Assembly (NCBI RefSeq): GCF_029633915.1
Contig: NZ_CP091092.1
Span: 434,001-498,000, forward strand
Reading direction: 5' to 3'
DNA: 64,000 bases
From: Methanomicrobium antiquum
GTDB lineage: Archaea; Halobacteriota; Methanomicrobia; Methanomicrobiales; Methanomicrobiaceae
The notes beneath the pieces were generated by a model, which saw only the letters and a list, made by a program, of their open reading frames with translations, had not been told where the DNA came from and made no database searches. Positions 8,105-17,434 of this stretch are shown here, piece by piece. The stretch's first letter is position 1. Every line of letters begins with the position of its first letter. The position numbers were made by a program, and so were the translations under genes.

Positions 8105-8150
8105 TGACTAAATAATAACTATTGAATATCTTAAAAAAGGTTGTGATATT

Positions 8151-9080
8151 ATTCAAAAACAAAATAATAAAACAGACACAAAATCCACTTTACAGCAGAT
8201 AACTTCACTGAAAAAAAAAAGAGATGCAACTATTCTTGCACACAATTATCAGCTGCCGGAAGTGCAGGATATAGCTGATATTGTAGGAGATTCGCTCGAA
8301 CTTGCAAGAGCGGCGGCAAATCTTGAATCAGAAGTAATTGTATTCTGCGGTGTTGATTTCATGGCAGAAACCGCAGCAGTGTTATCACCTGAGAAAACAG
8401 TTATTCTGCCTGTAGCAGATGCACAATGCCCGATGGCTGAGATGATAACCGCAGGAGAGGTTAAGGTACTTCGTGAACGCTTCCCTGAAGCCGCTGTTGT
8501 TGCATATGTGAATACATCTGCGGAAGTAAAAGCTGAAAGTGATATCTGCTGCACATCTGCAAATGCGGTCGCTGTAGTTGAGTCCCTTGATGAGCAGGAA
8601 ATAATATTCCTGCCCGATCGAAATCTCGCTGCATATGTGGCACGGTTTACCAAAAAACAGATTTTGCCGTGGGAGGGTTTTTGTTACGTTCATGACAGAA
8701 TAACATCAGATGATTTGAAGACTGCAAGAAGTTTTCATCCGGATGCTGAAGTTCTTGTTCACCCTGAGTGCCGTTCGGAGGTTATTGATCTGGCAGACCA
8801 CGTCTTTTCAACATCAGGAATGGTTCGCCATGCCTGCAAAAGCCGTTCAAAGGAATTTATTATAGGAACTGAAGTCGGACTTTTACACCAGCTTGAAAAG
8901 AAATGCCCCGGCAAAATATTTTATCCGCTCTCAGAGACAGCAGTGTGTATAAATATGAAGAAAACAGAATTGTCTGATGTCTTAGACTCCTTAAAAAGCC
9001 TGAAACCCCGGATTGTAGTTTCAAATGAAGTTGCCATAAAGGCAAAAAAAGCAATTGAGAGGATGCTTGATATAACCTAA
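8151..9080 (+). CDS. nadA: Quinolinate synthase NadA, start codon unusual
   Basis: Condenses iminoaspartate with dihydroxyacetone phosphate to quinolinate for NAD; 4Fe-4S enzyme. The family motif AHNYQLPEVQDIADIVGDS is complete only if translation starts well before the GTG at 8262. The three cluster cysteines are in VFCGVDFMAE, VHPECRSE and KKCPGKIFYP. The frame is open from a TAA at 8109, but there is no ATG, GTG or TTG before 8262. An ATT at 8151, just after AAAGGTTGTGAT, gives 309 aa, the normal length. Either ATT initiates or the upstream sequence carries an error. The boundary is therefore uncertain; the identity is not. Confidence 0.8.
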   Translation: MQKQNNKTDTKSTLQQITSLKKKRDATILAHNYQLPEVQDIADIVGDSLELARAAANLESEVIVFCGVDFMAETAAVLSPEKTVILPVADAQCPMAEMITAGEVKVLRERFPEAAVVAYVNTSAEVKAESDICCTSANAVAVVESLDEQEIIFLPDRNLAAYVARFTKKQILPWEGFCYVHDRITSDDLKTARSFHPDAEVLVHPECRSEVIDLADHVFSTSGMVRHACKSRSKEFIIGTEVGLLHQLEKKCPGKIFYPLSETAVCINMKKTELSDVLDSLKSLKPRIVVSNEVAIKAKKAIERMLDIT

Positions 9081-9137
9081 AATTCTCATGAAAGTATAAG
9101 GAATCATATTTGATTGCTGCAAAAGAGGTTAAGAGAA

Positions 9138-9566
9138 TTATTCAATATTTTTTTTATTTATGTGGGCATCAACCCATTGCTCTTCACCCTTTCGAAATTC
9201 CTTCTTCCACACAGGTGCCCTTCTCTTAATCTCTTCAAGGATGTATTCACATCCAAAAAATGCGTCTTTTCGGTGAGGAGAACCCACAACAATTATCAGG
9301 ATATTGTCGCCGGGTTTTAAGCGTCCGGTTCTGTGAATAATATCAACCGATAAAAGCCCGAATTTTTTAATTGCATCCTCTCTTATTGCCTCGAATTCAT
9401 AGAGCGCACCCTCTTCATATGCGCTTAATTCAATCCACTCAATATCATCATCTCTGACAATCCCGTCAAATACAACAATTGCACCCATTGCACTCGATTT
9501 AGCGCTTTCTACAAGCTTTGCTATATCCGCATCATCATTTGTAACTCTTACAGATATTTCAATCAC
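9138..9566 (-). CDS. moaE: MoaE: large subunit of molybdopterin synthase
   Basis: Inserts two sulfurs from MoaD thiocarboxylate into cyclic pyranopterin phosphate. 142 aa, the normal size. The family segments GxVR near 35, HRTGRLKPGD, VGSPHRKDAFFGCEYILEEIK and the C-terminal active-site lysines in WKKEFRKGEEQW are all present. It overlaps moaD by 4 nt, so the two are coupled. Confidence 0.93.
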   Translation of the reverse strand: MIEISVRVTNDDADIAKLVESAKSSAMGAIVVFDGIVRDDDIEWIELSAYEEGALYEFEAIREDAIKKFGLLSVDIIHRTGRLKPGDNILIIVVGSPHRKDAFFGCEYILEEIKRRAPVWKKEFRKGEEQWVDAHINKKNIE

Positions 9567-9841
9567 CCCCCTGCAACCGGCGGGTAAACTGCAATTTCAT
9601 CACCGGAAACGATTTGGATTGTCTTTACATTATCCTTATCAATTCTGACAAAATTGTGCATAATCAGAACATAATCCTGAAAACTTCCGTCCTGATTGAA
9701 GATACTCTCAGTTCCTTTTGGATATTTTTCACAAAACATCTTTAATGCTTCATATATTGTATTCTCACCGTCATACTCAAAATCAGTCTCTTTTGGAAAA
9801 ATTTCTGCAAATCTGGCAAAAAACTTTATTTTTAGCTTCAT
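9563..9841 (-). CDS. moaD: MoaD-like small subunit/sulfur carrier
   Basis: 92 aa from the ATG at 9841 (MKLKIKFFARF); a longer frame from 9865 adds non-conserved residues. Beta-grasp fold ending in PPVAGG. Directly upstream of and overlapping moaE, so it is most likely the true MoaD. The C-terminal tail PPVxGG is shared with the second MoaD-like protein at 14238. Confidence 0.9.
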   Translation of the reverse strand: MKLKIKFFARFAEIFPKETDFEYDGENTIYEALKMFCEKYPKGTESIFNQDGSFQDYVLIMHNFVRIDKDNVKTIQIVSGDEIAVYPPVAGG

Positions 9842-9966
9842 TTTAAAACTCCATGGCCGTAACATTAATTATTTTTTATATATTCCAAATATCTCCCATA
9901 AATATCAGATCACTAATCAGGAGAGAAGGAAACATAACCGAAATCAATATTTATTTATACATCCAA

Positions 9967-9980
9967 TTCACAATTGTGAA
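9967..9980. promoter_or_regulatory. Motif A operator, divergent moaDE / HTH-larE
   Basis: Perfect TTCACAATTGTGAA in the region shared by moaD-moaE (minus) and the HTH-larE pair (plus); 45 bp before the HTH start. Confidence 0.7.
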
Positions 9981-10025
9981 TTACATAACTGTAATACTTT
10001 TCAAATAAAAAATGTTGTGGTAATT

Positions 10026-10331
10026 ATGGATCTACCCTGTCAGAAAATAGTATGGGATGTCATCCCTGCAATACGCGCCGCTCTTGCAGAAGAGCTTGTC
10101 GGAATGGGTGTTTCAAGTCTTCAGGCATCAAAACTGCTTGGCATAGCACCATCGGCAGTCTCACAGTATCTTTCAAAGAAGAGAGGGTACAGAATTGAAT
10201 TTGAAAGCGAGGTCAGAGAAGAATTAAAACTGCTTGCAGAAGACCTAAAAGATGGAAAAGTGAAAGATCTGACATCAAGAATGTGCGCCATATGTAAGAT
10301 TATCAGAACAGATGACGGATGCGGCGAATGA
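10026..10331 (+). CDS. COG2522-type helix-turn-helix regulator with C-terminal cysteines
   Basis: 101 aa from the ATG at 10026. An XRE-like HTH covers about residues 29-52 (GVSSLQASKLLGIAPSAVSQ). The tail contains MCAICK plus a further cysteine in DDGCGE, able to bind zinc or an Fe-S cluster and so to sense redox or sulfur state. That sensing role is inference. It is 24 nt upstream of larE, and its own promoter carries motif A, which makes it one of three candidates for the motif A regulator. Confidence 0.8.
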   Translation: MDLPCQKIVWDVIPAIRAALAEELVGMGVSSLQASKLLGIAPSAVSQYLSKKRGYRIEFESEVREELKLLAEDLKDGKVKDLTSRMCAICKIIRTDDGCGE

Positions 10332-10355
10332 TAATAACCTAAAATAGTTCCGGAC

Positions 10356-11156
10356 ATGAAGAGCAAAACTGAAACTAAATTCAATAAATTAAAAGAAGAC
10401 CTCAGCTCCGGAAAATCACTTGCAATTGCATATTCAGGAGGGGTTGACAGTTCTCTTCTTTCAGCAGTTGCTGTAGAAATTCTTGGTGACAATGTTCTGG
10501 GAATTTTTTTAAACAGTCCTCTGATACCAAATAGAGAATATAATAACGCAGTGAAAACTGCCGCTGAAATAGGACTCCGGTTAAAAGTTATAGACTTTGA
10601 TCCGTTTCTTGTGGAGGGTCTTTCCTCAAACCCTAAAAACCGGTGCTATATCTGCAAAAGCCACATCGCCGGAAAAATAAAAGAGTTTCTCAAAGACTAT
10701 GATATAACTGCCATAGCTGACGGGCAGAATGTCTCAGACCTTGGTGAGTACAGGCCGGGAATAAAGGCATCAGATGAGGCAGGGATACTGCATCCCTTCA
10801 TTAAAGCCGGCATTAACAAAGATGAAATTCGCGAGATTGCACGCGAACTTGCACTTTCATTTGCAGACAAACCATCTTCAGCCTGCCTTGCCTCAAGGAT
10901 ACCATATGGCGATGAGATAAATCCAAAAAAGCTGGGAATGGTTGAAAGAGCTGAGGACATCCTCTTTTCACTTGGATTTAATAATTTCAGGGTAAGGCTT
11001 CACGGCGATATTGCAAGAATTGAAGTTTTGCCTTCGGATTTTTTGACACTTCTTGAAAATAAGGATTTTATCATAAAGGAATTAAAAAATACCGGATTTA
11101 AGTATATCTGCCTTGATATCGGCGGTTACAGAAGCGGAAGTATGGATGAAGTATAA
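10356..11156 (+). CDS. larE: LarE-type ATP-dependent sacrificial sulfur transferase
   Basis: PP-loop enzyme that in lactobacilli donates its own cysteine sulfur to the nickel-pincer cofactor precursor. 266 aa; PP-loop SGGVDSS (27-33); the cysteine pair RCYICK (C97/C100); and the family signature SACLASRIPYG with C177 in the place of the sacrificial cysteine. LarB and LarC are not in the window, so its acceptor here is unknown; a role in general sulfur transfer is possible. It follows the COG2522-type regulator. Confidence 0.85.
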   Translation: MKSKTETKFNKLKEDLSSGKSLAIAYSGGVDSSLLSAVAVEILGDNVLGIFLNSPLIPNREYNNAVKTAAEIGLRLKVIDFDPFLVEGLSSNPKNRCYICKSHIAGKIKEFLKDYDITAIADGQNVSDLGEYRPGIKASDEAGILHPFIKAGINKDEIREIARELALSFADKPSSACLASRIPYGDEINPKKLGMVERAEDILFSLGFNNFRVRLHGDIARIEVLPSDFLTLLENKDFIIKELKNTGFKYICLDIGGYRSGSMDEV

Positions 11157-11216
11157 TTTGTTTGTCTGTTTATTTTTTTAATATTATTACCTCATTTTAA
11201 TTGAAGCAAGGGTTTT

Positions 11217-11288
11217 ATTTTTACATGAAAGTTACTTCGTAACTTACATGAAACTGTTGCATGAAATGATAATTTCATGAACGTTTTT
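11217..11288. repeat. Dispersed hairpin repeat
   Basis: About 70 bp made of three small hairpins: AGTTAC-TTC-GTAACT, CATGAAAC with TTGCATGA, and ATGAAAT-GATA-ATTTCAT, ending in GAACGTTTTT. It lies between the converging ends of larE and cysE. Close copies lie at 19416, 25048 and (inverted) 35632. Confidence 0.75.
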
Positions 11289-11326
11289 AATCAAAGCGTT
11301 TTTTTTGTTTCTCCATTAAATCATCT

Positions 11327-12313
11327 TCATATCTTCTTTAAATTTCCATCCTGCCTGACAAATCGGTCCCAGTTCCAGGGTTCATCAAGAATATTTACTA
11401 AAACACTGTCTATTCCGCAGATTCCGAGCGCCTTTCTTTCCACCTGTGATTTAAGATAATTGACAAGAGGGCAGGTTTTGCTTGTCAGAATCATATCAAT
11501 TATTGCCTCATTTCCCTGCACGCGGACCTCCTTAACAAGACCGAGATCAACAATATCAATACCCACTTCAGGATCAATGACTTCTTTTAAAGCTTCAAGG
11601 ATCTCGTTTTTACAGACCATTTCAGAACTTATTACCGGACTCCCCCCTGATAAAAATGCCTTTTCCATGCTTAATATTCTGTCTTCAAGCTGACTCTGTC
11701 TGTCTAAAAGCCGGCTTATAACTCTCAACATTGGATCAGGCATACTCTCAGGGCCCCCGTTTCCGGATTCAATGTTCCCTTCCGGTCCGGCAATTCTTCC
11801 GGGAACACCGACAACGGTTGCACCCGCAGGCACTGATCTTACAACAACTGCACCTGCACCGACTTTTGAGCCTTTTCCGAGCGTAATCGGGCCGAGAACT
11901 GATGCACCCGAACCTATCACAACATCGTCCTCCACAGTAGGGTGACGTTTTACATTTAAAAGTGCAGTTCCTCCAAGAACAACACCCATGTATATTAAAA
12001 CATCATTTCCGACTTCGGCGGTTTCGCCGATAACAACTCCCATACCATGATCAATTACTACCCTGCGTCCTATTTTAGCCCCGGGATGTATCTCGATTCC
12101 TGTTAAAAAACGGCTTATATGAGAGAGAAGTCTTGCAAAAAATTTTAGTCCGTGATTCCACAGCCAGTGCGAACGCCTGTGAAACCATAGTGCATGAAGT
12201 CCCGGATAGCAAAACATTACCTCAATTGCAGAGCGGGCTGCAGGGTCTTTTGACTTTATTGCTCTGATATCTTCCTGCAAACGAAATGGCATCTCAATCA
12301 GTCCTTTCTTCAA
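11327..12313 (-). CDS. cysE: Serine O-acetyltransferase (CysE) fused to a SufT/MIP18-like (DUF59) domain
   Basis: Residues 10-175 are CysE of the short EpsC type: left-handed beta-helix hexapeptides and catalytic His89 in [13 protein letters not shown]. It makes O-acetylserine for CysK. After a linker and a short helical stretch (195-222), residues 237-315 form a DUF59 domain, [14 protein letters not shown] with conserved C281 in TSKTCPL, a family linked to Fe-S cluster maturation. It overlaps cysK, and an ATG at 12292 is an alternative start. The fusion suggests that acetylserine supply is tied to cluster or sulfur state; this is inference. Confidence 0.9.
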   Translation of the reverse strand: MKKGLIEMPFRLQEDIRAIKSKDPAARSAIEVMFCYPGLHALWFHRRSHWLWNHGLKFFARLLSHISRFLTGIEIHPGAKIGRRVVIDHGMGVVIGETAEVGNDVLIYMGVVLGGTALLNVKRHPTVEDDVVIGSGASVLGPITLGKGSKVGAGAVVVRSVPAGATVVGVPGRIAGPEGNIESGNGGPESMPDPMLRVISRLLDRQSQLEDRILSMEKAFLSGGSPVISSEMVCKNEILEALKEVIDPEVGIDIVDLGLVKEVRVQGNEAIIDMILTSKTCPLVNYLKSQVERKALGICGIDSVLVNILDEPWNWDRFVRQDGNLKKI

Positions 12314-13232
12314 ACAAACCGGAGCTTAAGTATCTCTCACCGGTATCAGGAAGAATAACAACAATAACTTTTCCTGCATATTCCTCTCGTCCGGCAAGGT
12401 TTAATGCACCATAAAGTGCTGCACCGGAGGATATCCCTGAAAGAATTCCTTCATCACGGGCAAGTTTACGTGCGGTTTCAAATGCATCCTCATCCTTTAC
12501 CCGGATAATTTCATCAACAAGACTTACCTTCAGAGTATCAGGAATAAAACCCGCACCAATACCCTGAATTTTGTGAGGACCCGGACTCTCTCCGGAGAGA
12601 ACTGACGATGAATACGGCTCAACAGCAACTGCTTTAAAATCACTTTTTCTGGCTTTTATCACTTCTGCAATTCCGGTGATTGTTCCGCCGGTTCCGACAC
12701 CTGCAACAACAGCATCCACATTGCCGCCGGTATCACGCCAGATCTCTTCTGCAGTGGTCTTCATGTGCTTTAGAGGGTTTGCCGGATTTTTAAACTGCTG
12801 GGGCATGAAGAAGGAGTCGGGGTTTTCTTTTTTTATCTCTTCTGCACGTGCAATTGCCCCTTTCATACCGTCTTTTCCAGGCGTCAGGATAAGATTCGCA
12901 CCAAAGGCCTTAACAAGCATCCGTCTCTCTGCACTCATCGTATCAGGCATGACAATGGTTATTTTGTATCCGCGTGCAGCAGCCGTCATTGCAAGAGCAA
13001 TTCCTGTATTGCCGCTCGTAGGCTCAAGAATTTCTTTATCCTTAGTTAAAATCCCTGCTTCTTCTGCTGCCTCTATCATTGCGATTCCAATCCGGTCCTT
13101 TACACTTCCCATTGGATTGAATGATTCAACCTTTGCAATCACAGTCGCATTTAGACCTTCTGTAATGCTATTAAGGCGTATAAGAGGAGTATTTCCTATT
13201 GTATCGGTGATATTTTCATATATTTTCACCAT
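12294..13232 (-). CDS. cysK: O-acetylserine sulfhydrylase CysK
   Basis: Forms cysteine from O-acetylserine and sulfide. The ATG at 13232 follows GGGATGAT. PLP lysine K45 is in SVKDRIG, with [11 protein letters not shown] and the phosphate loop GTGGTITG; 312 aa is the usual size. Translationally coupled to the cysE fusion downstream. The organism therefore has both the tRNA-dependent and the free-cysteine route. Motif A lies 73 bp upstream. Confidence 0.95.
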   Translation of the reverse strand: MVKIYENITDTIGNTPLIRLNSITEGLNATVIAKVESFNPMGSVKDRIGIAMIEAAEEAGILTKDKEILEPTSGNTGIALAMTAAARGYKITIVMPDTMSAERRMLVKAFGANLILTPGKDGMKGAIARAEEIKKENPDSFFMPQQFKNPANPLKHMKTTAEEIWRDTGGNVDAVVAGVGTGGTITGIAEVIKARKSDFKAVAVEPYSSSVLSGESPGPHKIQGIGAGFIPDTLKVSLVDEIIRVKDEDAFETARKLARDEGILSGISSGAALYGALNLAGREEYAGKVIVVILPDTGERYLSSGLFEERTD

Positions 13233-13304
13233 TTTCAATCATCCCAACAAAACTTTTTTTTAAATTTTTTTTAATTTTTCTTTTTTCCTGTCTGTCAGAA
13301 AAAA

Positions 13305-13318
13305 TTCACAATTGTTAA
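13305..13318. promoter_or_regulatory. Motif A variant (TTCACAATTGTTAA) before cysK-cysE
   Basis: 12 of 14 palindrome positions are kept. It is identical to the sites before both copies of the winged-helix gene. Confidence 0.6.
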
Positions 13319-13440
13319 CTTTTACATATTAGCATCTCTTCCTGATTATAAATAAATTCTGTTATTCAGGATGTTAAAAAAGTATGAAATCAAAAAATTA
13401 GTTATTAAGATAGAATTAGGAATTTTAACCATAAAATGAG

Positions 13441-14097
13441 TTATTTCTCATTTTTATTCAAAACAAATTTTCTAAGCCTTAAAAGTTCATCACAAAATTC
13501 ACCAAGATAGTCATCCATTGAAAGACTACCTTCCTGAAATGTACAGTCCTCCTCTTCAATAATTCTCTGTATCTTTTCGCCTGACGGAAGAAGAAGATCT
13601 ATTGGAACACCGGATTTTTTCGAGCCTCTGATAAGAGATTCTCTAAAGAGGCCAAGGCAATAGCCGACACGGTATTTGTATACATCGCGTGTCTTTTCAA
13701 GGTATGCAGCAACCCTATCGGTCTCGATTCTGAGAAAATCCTCTCTTATCTTCTCATCATTGACCTTTCCAAGCATGTACTTATAATGCGCATACGGGTA
13801 CATCTCTTCAAGTTCTCCCGGAACAATTCCGCAGGTACCAAAAACGACTATATGATAACTCTCAGGAGGAAGAACCTGTGAGATTATCATTCTGATAAGT
13901 TTGTGGCTTGGACTCTGGCTGTATGGCTTTTTTATAGCACACGGCATAAAAATTGCAATATCGCGATATTTAACCTCGTATTCATCTATGATATACCTGT
14001 GTGACTTCTCAAATTCCGGCAGATAAAAGGGAGGACCTGTCAGAATAGGCCTTGAGTCACCATCTTTAATGTTTTCATTGGGATTTGGCGTCTGCAT
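13441..14097 (-). CDS. DUF5591/ArcS-family protein
   Basis: 218 aa. The segments PCAIKKPYSQSPSH (52-65) and GTCGIVPGELE (87-97) are the core of the DUF5591 domain of archaeosine synthase ArcS, which adds lysine to preQ0-tRNA on the way to archaeosine. The tgt-like domains of full ArcS are absent, so this is a stand-alone catalytic domain. Whether it acts in archaeosine synthesis or on another substrate cannot be said. No motif A site is seen upstream. Confidence 0.7.
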   Translation of the reverse strand: MQTPNPNENIKDGDSRPILTGPPFYLPEFEKSHRYIIDEYEVKYRDIAIFMPCAIKKPYSQSPSHKLIRMIISQVLPPESYHIVVFGTCGIVPGELEEMYPYAHYKYMLGKVNDEKIREDFLRIETDRVAAYLEKTRDVYKYRVGYCLGLFRESLIRGSKKSGVPIDLLLPSGEKIQRIIEEEDCTFQEGSLSMDDYLGEFCDELLRLRKFVLNKNEK

Positions 14098-14237
14098 AAT
14101 AATTCTGTATAATTGTAACCGGAAATAAAATAAACCAGTTTATTCCTACATACCCTGCAGATTCAGGGAATTATTAATATTAATATCTGCCATTAAAAGT
14201 GTAATCTCCTAAAACAGATATTTTGAGAAAAATAATT

Positions 14238-14522
14238 TCATCCTCCGGAGACTGGTGGAAAAATCCTTATTTCATCACCATCTTCAACAAAAATTTCATC
14301 TGCATTGTCTGAATAAATCCTCTCACCATTCTTCATAAGAATAACATAATCATAGAAATTGCCTGCATCATCAAAAATAAACGCCTGTCCCTCAGGATTG
14401 TCCTCTGTAACTGATTTTGCAATGTTTTTCAGCGTATCAGATGAATTATTATCTATTTCCTTTATGATTTCACTTCCAAAATACTCCTGGAAACGTGCAT
14501 AAAATTTAATTTTAATTCTCAT
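14238..14522 (-). CDS. Second MoaD-like sulfur carrier
   Basis: 94-aa beta-grasp protein ending in FPPVSGG. It lies 7 nt downstream of an E1-like enzyme on the same strand and has no MoaE next to it, so it may serve another pathway (thiamine, tRNA, SAMP-like modification). Confidence 0.85.
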   Translation of the reverse strand: MRIKIKFYARFQEYFGSEIIKEIDNNSSDTLKNIAKSVTEDNPEGQAFIFDDAGNFYDYVILMKNGERIYSDNADEIFVEDGDEIRIFPPVSGG

Positions 14523-14529
14523 ATCTTCC

Positions 14530-15267
14530 TCACTCCTTATTCATCAGATTTCCACATGACACACATGCGGGATTTTTGGCAAACTGTATCTCCTCTGTTC
14601 GTGCCTGCATCCCATCCCATATAAAGAGCCTGTTTTTCAGGAGTTCTCCTTCACCTGTTATATATTTGATTACCTCTGTTGCCTGAACCATACCGATTAG
14701 CCCGGGAGTTACACCGACAACAGGAAAAACTTCAACAGGCGGTGCTTTTGGAAAAAGACAGCGAAGGCATGCGGTTTTGCCGGGAATTATTGTTGTTGCC
14801 TGACCGTGAAATCCTCTTATTGCACCGTGAAAGAGAGGGATGTTTTTTTCAATGGCAACATCATTGAGGAGGTAGCGGGTTGGAAAATTATCCATTCCGT
14901 CCACAATTCCACTACTATCACCGACCAGTTCTGATACATTTGATTCATCAATTGTGACATCCAAAACTTCTACTCTGATGTCAGGATTTAGTGCATTTAA
15001 TTTTTCTTCTGCTGATTCAGTCTTTTTCTTCCCGATATCCCGATTATAGTGAAGAATCTGACGATTGAGATTTGTTAACTCAACAACATCCTTATCGGCA
15101 ACAACTAATGTCCCGACTCCTGCAACTGCAAGATATATTGATATCGGAGAGCCCAGCCCTCCGGCGCCGGCAACAAATATCTTTGCATCCTTTAATTTTT
15201 TCTGCCCTTCTTCACCAAAAGACAGTATCTGTCTTTTATACCTGTCAAGCTCCTGTTTTGAAAACAC
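14530..15267 (-). CDS. E1-like adenylyltransferase (MoeB/ThiF/UbaA family)
   Basis: Activates the C-terminal Gly-Gly of a carrier as acyl-adenylate. 245 aa; ATP-binding GAGGLGS (34-40), R-rich NRQILH, and zinc ligands C167/C170 and C235/C238. GTG start after AGGTGA. It is the only E1 seen in the window, so it probably serves all three GG-tailed carriers. It has no rhodanese domain. Confidence 0.9.
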   Translation of the reverse strand: MFSKQELDRYKRQILSFGEEGQKKLKDAKIFVAGAGGLGSPISIYLAVAGVGTLVVADKDVVELTNLNRQILHYNRDIGKKKTESAEEKLNALNPDIRVEVLDVTIDESNVSELVGDSSGIVDGMDNFPTRYLLNDVAIEKNIPLFHGAIRGFHGQATTIIPGKTACLRCLFPKAPPVEVFPVVGVTPGLIGMVQATEVIKYITGEGELLKNRLFIWDGMQARTEEIQFAKNPACVSCGNLMNKE

Positions 15268-15447
15268 TTTTTTTCACCTAAATTCATCTATTTTATTCAA
15301 TTTACATTTTTCAAGCCATACTAACACAATTCAGATGCGATTTTGTAATTATCTGCAAACAGTTATTATACCTCTTTAGATAACGGCAAAATTTTCCTCA
15401 TCTTTTAAATTAAAAAAATCAAAACTATAATCCATATTAATTCCTCT

Positions 15448-16422
15448 CTATTTGCTCTCACTTTCATCCTTAAATGAGACGGGGCTGTTGTAATGATGCT
15501 TTTCTTTGTGAATGCTGTCTATTAATGAGGTATCAAAAATTAAATTTTCCGGAACTTTTTCCTTAATATATCCAAGACTATACAAAGTATCTGCAAATTT
15601 CATTGTGGATTTAATGTATTCAGGCGGAAGTGATGCACAATATTTTGGAGATATATTATACGCTTCTTTTACAAAATCCTCATCAAACATACCTGAATTT
15701 TTTGATACCATCTCTGCACATGCAGATGGGTTTTTCCTTATAGCTTCGCATGCTTCTTCGTGTGCGGACAAAAACCTGCGGAGAATTTCCTTCTTTGATG
15801 AGATAATGTCAGTCATTGCAACTATTCCATAACTGGGATTAAAACTCCAGAGAGAATCAGGCGGTACTGCAAGTCTGACATTGCCATATCTTTTTGAACA
15901 AACTACAAGTGCAGGAGTCCCTGCCGCAGCTGAAATCTCCCCACAGTTTATGGCATCTGAAAGAAAGTCAGCCCAGGCGTAATTTTTTACTTCAACATCC
16001 AAAATACCGCAACGGCTAAGTATATGGCACACTATGACATCGTGAATTGATCCTTTAGGAGGAGTTCCAATGGCACTGCCAGAAAACTGCATAAAAAATT
16101 CTTTTATTCCACTGCATTCAGAAAGAATCTTTTTCTTTGGATCTGAGATAATCACCGTCCCTTCTACATGCCCTCCTGCAATACATTTCAAAGAAAGACC
16201 CTGGCTAATGCCGATTATCGCTGGTGGGAGCCCGATATAACATATATCGGCCTCTCCTTTTTTTAGTGCGGATATAATATCAGGTCCGGATGGATAAAGA
16301 GTCCATTTCGCATTAATTTTCCTTTTTTCCAGAAAACCCGGACCCTGCAGAAGAAATGAAGTATGGTATACTGTTGAGAGATATCCAATTTTTAGTGTGT
16401 CATCACATAAATTCTGATAAAT
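15448..16422 (-). CDS. Substrate-binding-like (NMT1/SsuA fold) protein without signal peptide
   Basis: The frame reads KIGYLSTVYHTSFLLQGPGF near its beginning, the first lobe of NitT/TauT/SsuA-type binding proteins, and the second-lobe motifs follow. There is no secretion signal, so the protein is probably cytoplasmic or its start is damaged. No ATG, GTG or TTG lies before the TTG at 16191, which would cut off 77 conserved residues. An ATT at 16422 sits 4 nt after a perfect GGTGAT site, and a nearby ATG is out of frame. It is either an ATT start, a frameshift at the start, or a decaying gene. It is divergent from the ATPase-GTPase-FeS trio. Confidence 0.6.
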   Translation of the reverse strand: MYQNLCDDTLKIGYLSTVYHTSFLLQGPGFLEKRKINAKWTLYPSGPDIISALKKGEADICYIGLPPAIIGISQGLSLKCIAGGHVEGTVIISDPKKKILSECSGIKEFFMQFSGSAIGTPPKGSIHDVIVCHILSRCGILDVEVKNYAWADFLSDAINCGEISAAAGTPALVVCSKRYGNVRLAVPPDSLWSFNPSYGIVAMTDIISSKKEILRRFLSAHEEACEAIRKNPSACAEMVSKNSGMFDEDFVKEAYNISPKYCASLPPEYIKSTMKFADTLYSLGYIKEKVPENLIFDTSLIDSIHKEKHHYNSPVSFKDESESK

Positions 16423-16597
16423 TTACATCACCTTTTCTTTTATGAACATTTTCATTCTATTAAATCCCTGCTTCCAAATTAATATCTCAAATGATTTATT
16501 TGCCAAATAATTAAACATAATTATCCTTTATGATTAAATATTTGTTAAAGTTTACCCCAATAAGGATAAATTTTTGATATAATGGGATAATTAATTA

Positions 16598-17434
16598 ATG
16601 CCTAAAGATCCTATAGTAATCCTGATGTCTTATAATGAAATTTTGGAACTGACAGTCCTTGCCGGAAAGGACCGGCAGGGAAAAGAGGAAAATTTTGACA
16701 GGATTGATATATATCCGGGCGATGTCATCTCAATAGTCGGGCCCACAGGTTCGGGCAAAACAGCTTTTGTAAATGATATTGAAGTTTTTGCCTTAAAGGA
16801 CACTGTTACAGGAAGAACAATACTTGTTAATGGGAAAGAGCCCCCTGAGGATATGGTTTGTGACCCTTCAAAAAAGCCGATAGCTCAGATTACACAGAAT
16901 ACCAGAGTTATTTCTGATTTAAATGTTCTGGATTTTTTAAGGCTTCATATAAGAGCAAGGGAAAATGGTGAAGAAAGACTGATTGAAGACACTATTTGTC
17001 TTGCAAATGAATTTACTGGCGAAAAAATCAGTTATCATATGAGAATGGCAGAACTCTCTGGAGGACAGACCAGATCACTTTTAATCGCAGATGCGATAAT
17101 TATTGATAAAACACCTGTAATTCTTTTGGATGAGGTGGAAAACGCAGGAATTAATAAGGAAAAAGTTGTATCCTGCCTTAGGAAATACAACAAAGCTGTA
17201 ATATTCAGTACACATGATCCCTATCTCGCTCTTATCGCCGACAAGCGCATTGTGATGAGAAACGGGGCAGTAACAGCCGTTATAACTCCAAAAGAGGCAG
17301 AGAAAGAGATTATGGAAAAGGTTTCTGAAATGGACTTATTTCTCCTGGATTTAAGGGAAAAAATTCGATATGGAGAGTCCTTTGAGAAAGAAAAACATGA
17401 GAGAATAAAATCAGGAACGGAGGCATATACATGA
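16598..17434 (+). CDS. ABC-type ATPase without a membrane partner
   Basis: 278 aa. Walker A GPTGSGKT (about 49-56), signature LSGGQT, Walker B VILLDEVE, and H-loop STHD. No permease is adjacent. The gene instead overlaps a HypB-like GTPase by 4 nt and is followed by an Fe-S protein, a set that looks like a metal-insertion or energy-coupled maturation unit more than a transporter. An internal ATG at 16625 is an alternative start. Confidence 0.7.
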   Translation: MPKDPIVILMSYNEILELTVLAGKDRQGKEENFDRIDIYPGDVISIVGPTGSGKTAFVNDIEVFALKDTVTGRTILVNGKEPPEDMVCDPSKKPIAQITQNTRVISDLNVLDFLRLHIRARENGEERLIEDTICLANEFTGEKISYHMRMAELSGGQTRSLLIADAIIIDKTPVILLDEVENAGINKEKVVSCLRKYNKAVIFSTHDPYLALIADKRIVMRNGAVTAVITPKEAEKEIMEKVSEMDLFLLDLREKIRYGESFEKEKHERIKSGTEAYT

